A DNA stretch of 26,590 nt from CAYPLH01 sp964411505. GTDB taxonomy: Bacteria; Bacillota; Clostridia; CAYPLH01; DUMO01. Both the position numbers and the translations under genes were made by a program. The stretch's first letter is position 1. Every line of letters starts with the position of its first letter. Below the pieces are notes generated by a model. That model was not told the DNA's origin. It saw only the letters and a list, made by a program, of their open reading frames with translations, and did no database searches. Location of the stretch: the NCBI GenBank assembly GCA_964411505.1, contig CAYPLH010000054.1, positions 1 through 26,590 of the forward strand, written 5' to 3'. Below are positions 24,820 through 26,590 of this stretch, in pieces.

Positions 24820-26334
24820 ATGAACAACAATTATAAGCTTGATCAAGGCATCAGTGAATGGGATATTGTAATGCCAGAGGCAGTTGGTGTTACTTCAAAG
24901 GCAGTCATAGATTTTTTGGATGAGTTGGACTATGAGGATTTATGTATGCATGGATTTGTTATGGTAAAGGACAGAAAAGTATTTTCAGAAGGGTACTATA
25001 CTCCATTTCATGAAGGTTTTCAACATAGAATGTATTCTGTAAGTAAAAGCTTTACTTCAGTAGCAATCGGGTTGCTTATAGAAGAAGGAAAACTATCTTT
25101 AGATGACAAAATTTATGATTACTTTTCTGACAAGCTTACTGGAGAAGAAGTGCACCCATATATCAAACTTACCACAATAAGAGACATGCTTTGTATGGCA
25201 ACTGCACATAAATCCACTACCTATAATCAGGTAAAGTCAGATGATTGGGTTAAAACTTTTTTTACTGTTAGTCCTGTTCGTTACCCGGGGACAAGCTTTG
25301 TCTATGATACTTCTTCAACACATGTATTATCCGCTCTTGTAGAAAAATTGAGCAACATGTCTCTTTTCGAATATTTAAAGTCTAAAGTACTAAATGAAAT
25401 TGGATTTTCAAGAAACTCCAAATGGCTTACCTGCCCGATGGGAATCTGTCGGGGTGGAGGTGGTTTAATTTGTACTTTGAGAGATTTAGTGAAGTTTGCA
25501 TATGTTTGCATGAATGATGGACAATATGGGGGGAGACAGCTAATTCCAAGAGATTTTATAAGAGCAGCTACCAAAAAACAAATTGATACTAGTTTGCGAA
25601 CTGTAATAGAAGAACAGCAAGGTTATGGATATAAATTCTGGAGGTGCCGTAATAATGGTTTCATGTTATATGGACTTGGTGGGCAAATGGCTGTGTGCCT
25701 TCCGGATTTTAATTTTATTTTTGCAGTAGTAGGTTTTAACCATGCAAGTCCAGCTAACGTACAATCTATTTTTTCAGCGTTGTGGCATAACATCTTACCT
25801 ATTCTCAAGAAAAAGCACCAGGATATGATCGCAGAAGAACCGGAAACGATCCAGAAGTTAGCAGACAGAATAGCGAGGCTAAAGGTAAAATCAGTAGAAG
25901 GAGTAATGGTGTCAGAGATAATTCCGTTTATTAGTGGTAATACTTATTCTTTTCCCTCGAATTTTATGGGTTTAAAGGAATGCAGTTTTCGGTTTAACTT
26001 GGGAGAAGAAAAAGGTACTTTTTCTTTTACAAAAGAAAAAGGCACATATGAAATTAGTTTTGGAATGGGCAATATGGAAGTGTGCAAATTTCCGGAAACT
26101 GATTTCAACTGTAATACATCTGCAGCATGGGTAGAAACTAACAAACTATATATGCGCACTTATGTTTTAGATGATTGTTTCGCAGATATCAAAATGACAG
26201 CAACCTTTATAGAAGATAAAATTACCATTGCCATGAAAAAGACTTCGGAATCTATGATGTTCGAACAGTACCAAGGACTTGTGTCGGGTATTTTAAAGCA
26301 ACCTAGCTCTTTTAAGGATAAATTTGAGATTTGA
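24820..26334 (+). CDS. Serine hydrolase, beta-lactamase (class C-like/esterase) family
   Basis: A 504-residue cytoplasmic protein. The N-terminal 350 residues are a beta-lactamase-type fold: S73-V-S-K76 is the SxxK catalytic motif (in HRMYSVSKSFTS), Y162-D-T fits the YxN/S position (PGTSFVYDTSSTHVL), and LYGLGGQ is the third motif. Residues about 390-504 form a beta-rich C-terminal domain of the type seen in bacterial esterases and peptidases of this family. There is no signal peptide, so resistance to beta-lactams is unlikely. In this locus it may remove an ester group from the imported sugar; that is inference. The start at 24820 has GGAG only 2 nt away or AAAGGA at 24803-24808; the GTG at 24742 would give 530 residues. 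It lies 293 bp from the preceding gene. Confidence 0.85.
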   Translation: MNNNYKLDQGISEWDIVMPEAVGVTSKAVIDFLDELDYEDLCMHGFVMVKDRKVFSEGYYTPFHEGFQHRMYSVSKSFTSVAIGLLIEEGKLSLDDKIYDYFSDKLTGEEVHPYIKLTTIRDMLCMATAHKSTTYNQVKSDDWVKTFFTVSPVRYPGTSFVYDTSSTHVLSALVEKLSNMSLFEYLKSKVLNEIGFSRNSKWLTCPMGICRGGGGLICTLRDLVKFAYVCMNDGQYGGRQLIPRDFIRAATKKQIDTSLRTVIEEQQGYGYKFWRCRNNGFMLYGLGGQMAVCLPDFNFIFAVVGFNHASPANVQSIFSALWHNILPILKKKHQDMIAEEPETIQKLADRIARLKVKSVEGVMVSEIIPFISGNTYSFPSNFMGLKECSFRFNLGEEKGTFSFTKEKGTYEISFGMGNMEVCKFPETDFNCNTSAAWVETNKLYMRTYVLDDCFADIKMTATFIEDKITIAMKKTSESMMFEQYQGLVSGILKQPSSFKDKFEI

Positions 26335-26590
26335 AGTGATGTTTATTCGACTTATCTGCTTAAGTATATTGAGATTGTTAGAGTCGGTGAAGAATATGAA
26401 AGATGTCAAACTAAGAATGTTCTTTGCAACAGTGCTTTCAGAAGGATGCATTGTTTTTTCACATGTTTACTTATAGTTGCAATTTTTTATGGCAGTTATG
26501 CTTGGTGAGCCATTGACCTTAACTGAAGTTCTTTAACTGAAAAGTTGCTATAAGAATTAGTGCTTCTAAAACACTTAAATATAGACCATT
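26335..26590. other. Downstream end of window, no recognised gene
   Basis: A 45-codon + strand frame starts at an ATG at 26339 but has no family signature and a poor ribosome binding site; another frame runs from 26335 to 26509 without a start codon. No terminator hairpin is evident after the serine hydrolase. The region may hold decayed coding sequence, but nothing can be named. Confidence 0.4.

Noticed and set aside
26335..26509. Open frame after the serine hydrolase as a truncated gene
   Set aside because: No start codon in frame, no similarity that I recognise, and ends before the window edge.

Overview
The window looks like chromosomal DNA of a low-GC Gram-positive bacterium, most likely an anaerobic member of the Clostridia. 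The basis is AT-rich sequence, strong AGGAGG-type ribosome binding sites, several TTG/GTG starts, the Firmicutes gene order cdaA-cdaR-(FAD oxidoreductase)-glmM, and LplB/YtcP/LipO-type sugar transport genes paired with a large membrane-bound AraC-type regulator. Genus and species cannot be read from the sequence.

Region 1 (1-5613) is a housekeeping block on the + strand: cdaA (diadenylate cyclase, makes c-di-AMP), cdaR (its YbbR-domain membrane regulator), a COG2509-type FAD-dependent oxidoreductase, and glmM (phosphoglucosamine mutase for peptidoglycan precursors). Promoter-like sequences precede cdaA and glmM. Region 2 (5614-7804) holds a LysE-family exporter (+ strand) and two minus-strand genes: a membrane-anchored protein ending in a copper-amine-oxidase-N-like domain, and an unrecognised two-TM coiled-coil protein. 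Between these two lie hairpins that may be the end of an IS200/IS605-type element.

Region 3 (about 7805-9277) has no intact gene. It is a graveyard of insertion sequences: a 38-codon N-terminal piece of an ISNCY-like transposase joined to an ISL3-like C-terminal piece with an internal stop, then a stretch studded with copies of an 18-bp motif that resembles the multiple terminal repeats of IS21-family elements.

Region 4 (9278-26334) is a carbohydrate-utilisation locus on the + strand: a membrane-bound sensor/AraC regulator with its own promoter; two permeases and a lipoprotein of an LplB/YtcP/LipO-type ABC importer; two adjacent Cys-type sulfatases; a GH67 alpha-glucuronidase with an unusual N-terminal DNRLRE/CBM96-like domain; a DUF6807 (PmoA-like) protein; a D-2-hydroxyacid dehydrogenase-type protein; a Gfo/Idh/MocA protein lacking the usual catalytic lysine; and, after a 293-bp gap, a beta-lactamase-family serine hydrolase. 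None of the enzymes has a signal peptide. The simplest model is import of an intact uronic-acid-containing, probably sulfated oligosaccharide, followed by cytoplasmic desulfation, removal of glucuronic acid and oxidoreductive processing. A 15-bp direct repeat, 42 bp apart, upstream of the importer promoter is a candidate operator. The substrate is inferred, and the combination of genes is the most novel part of the window.
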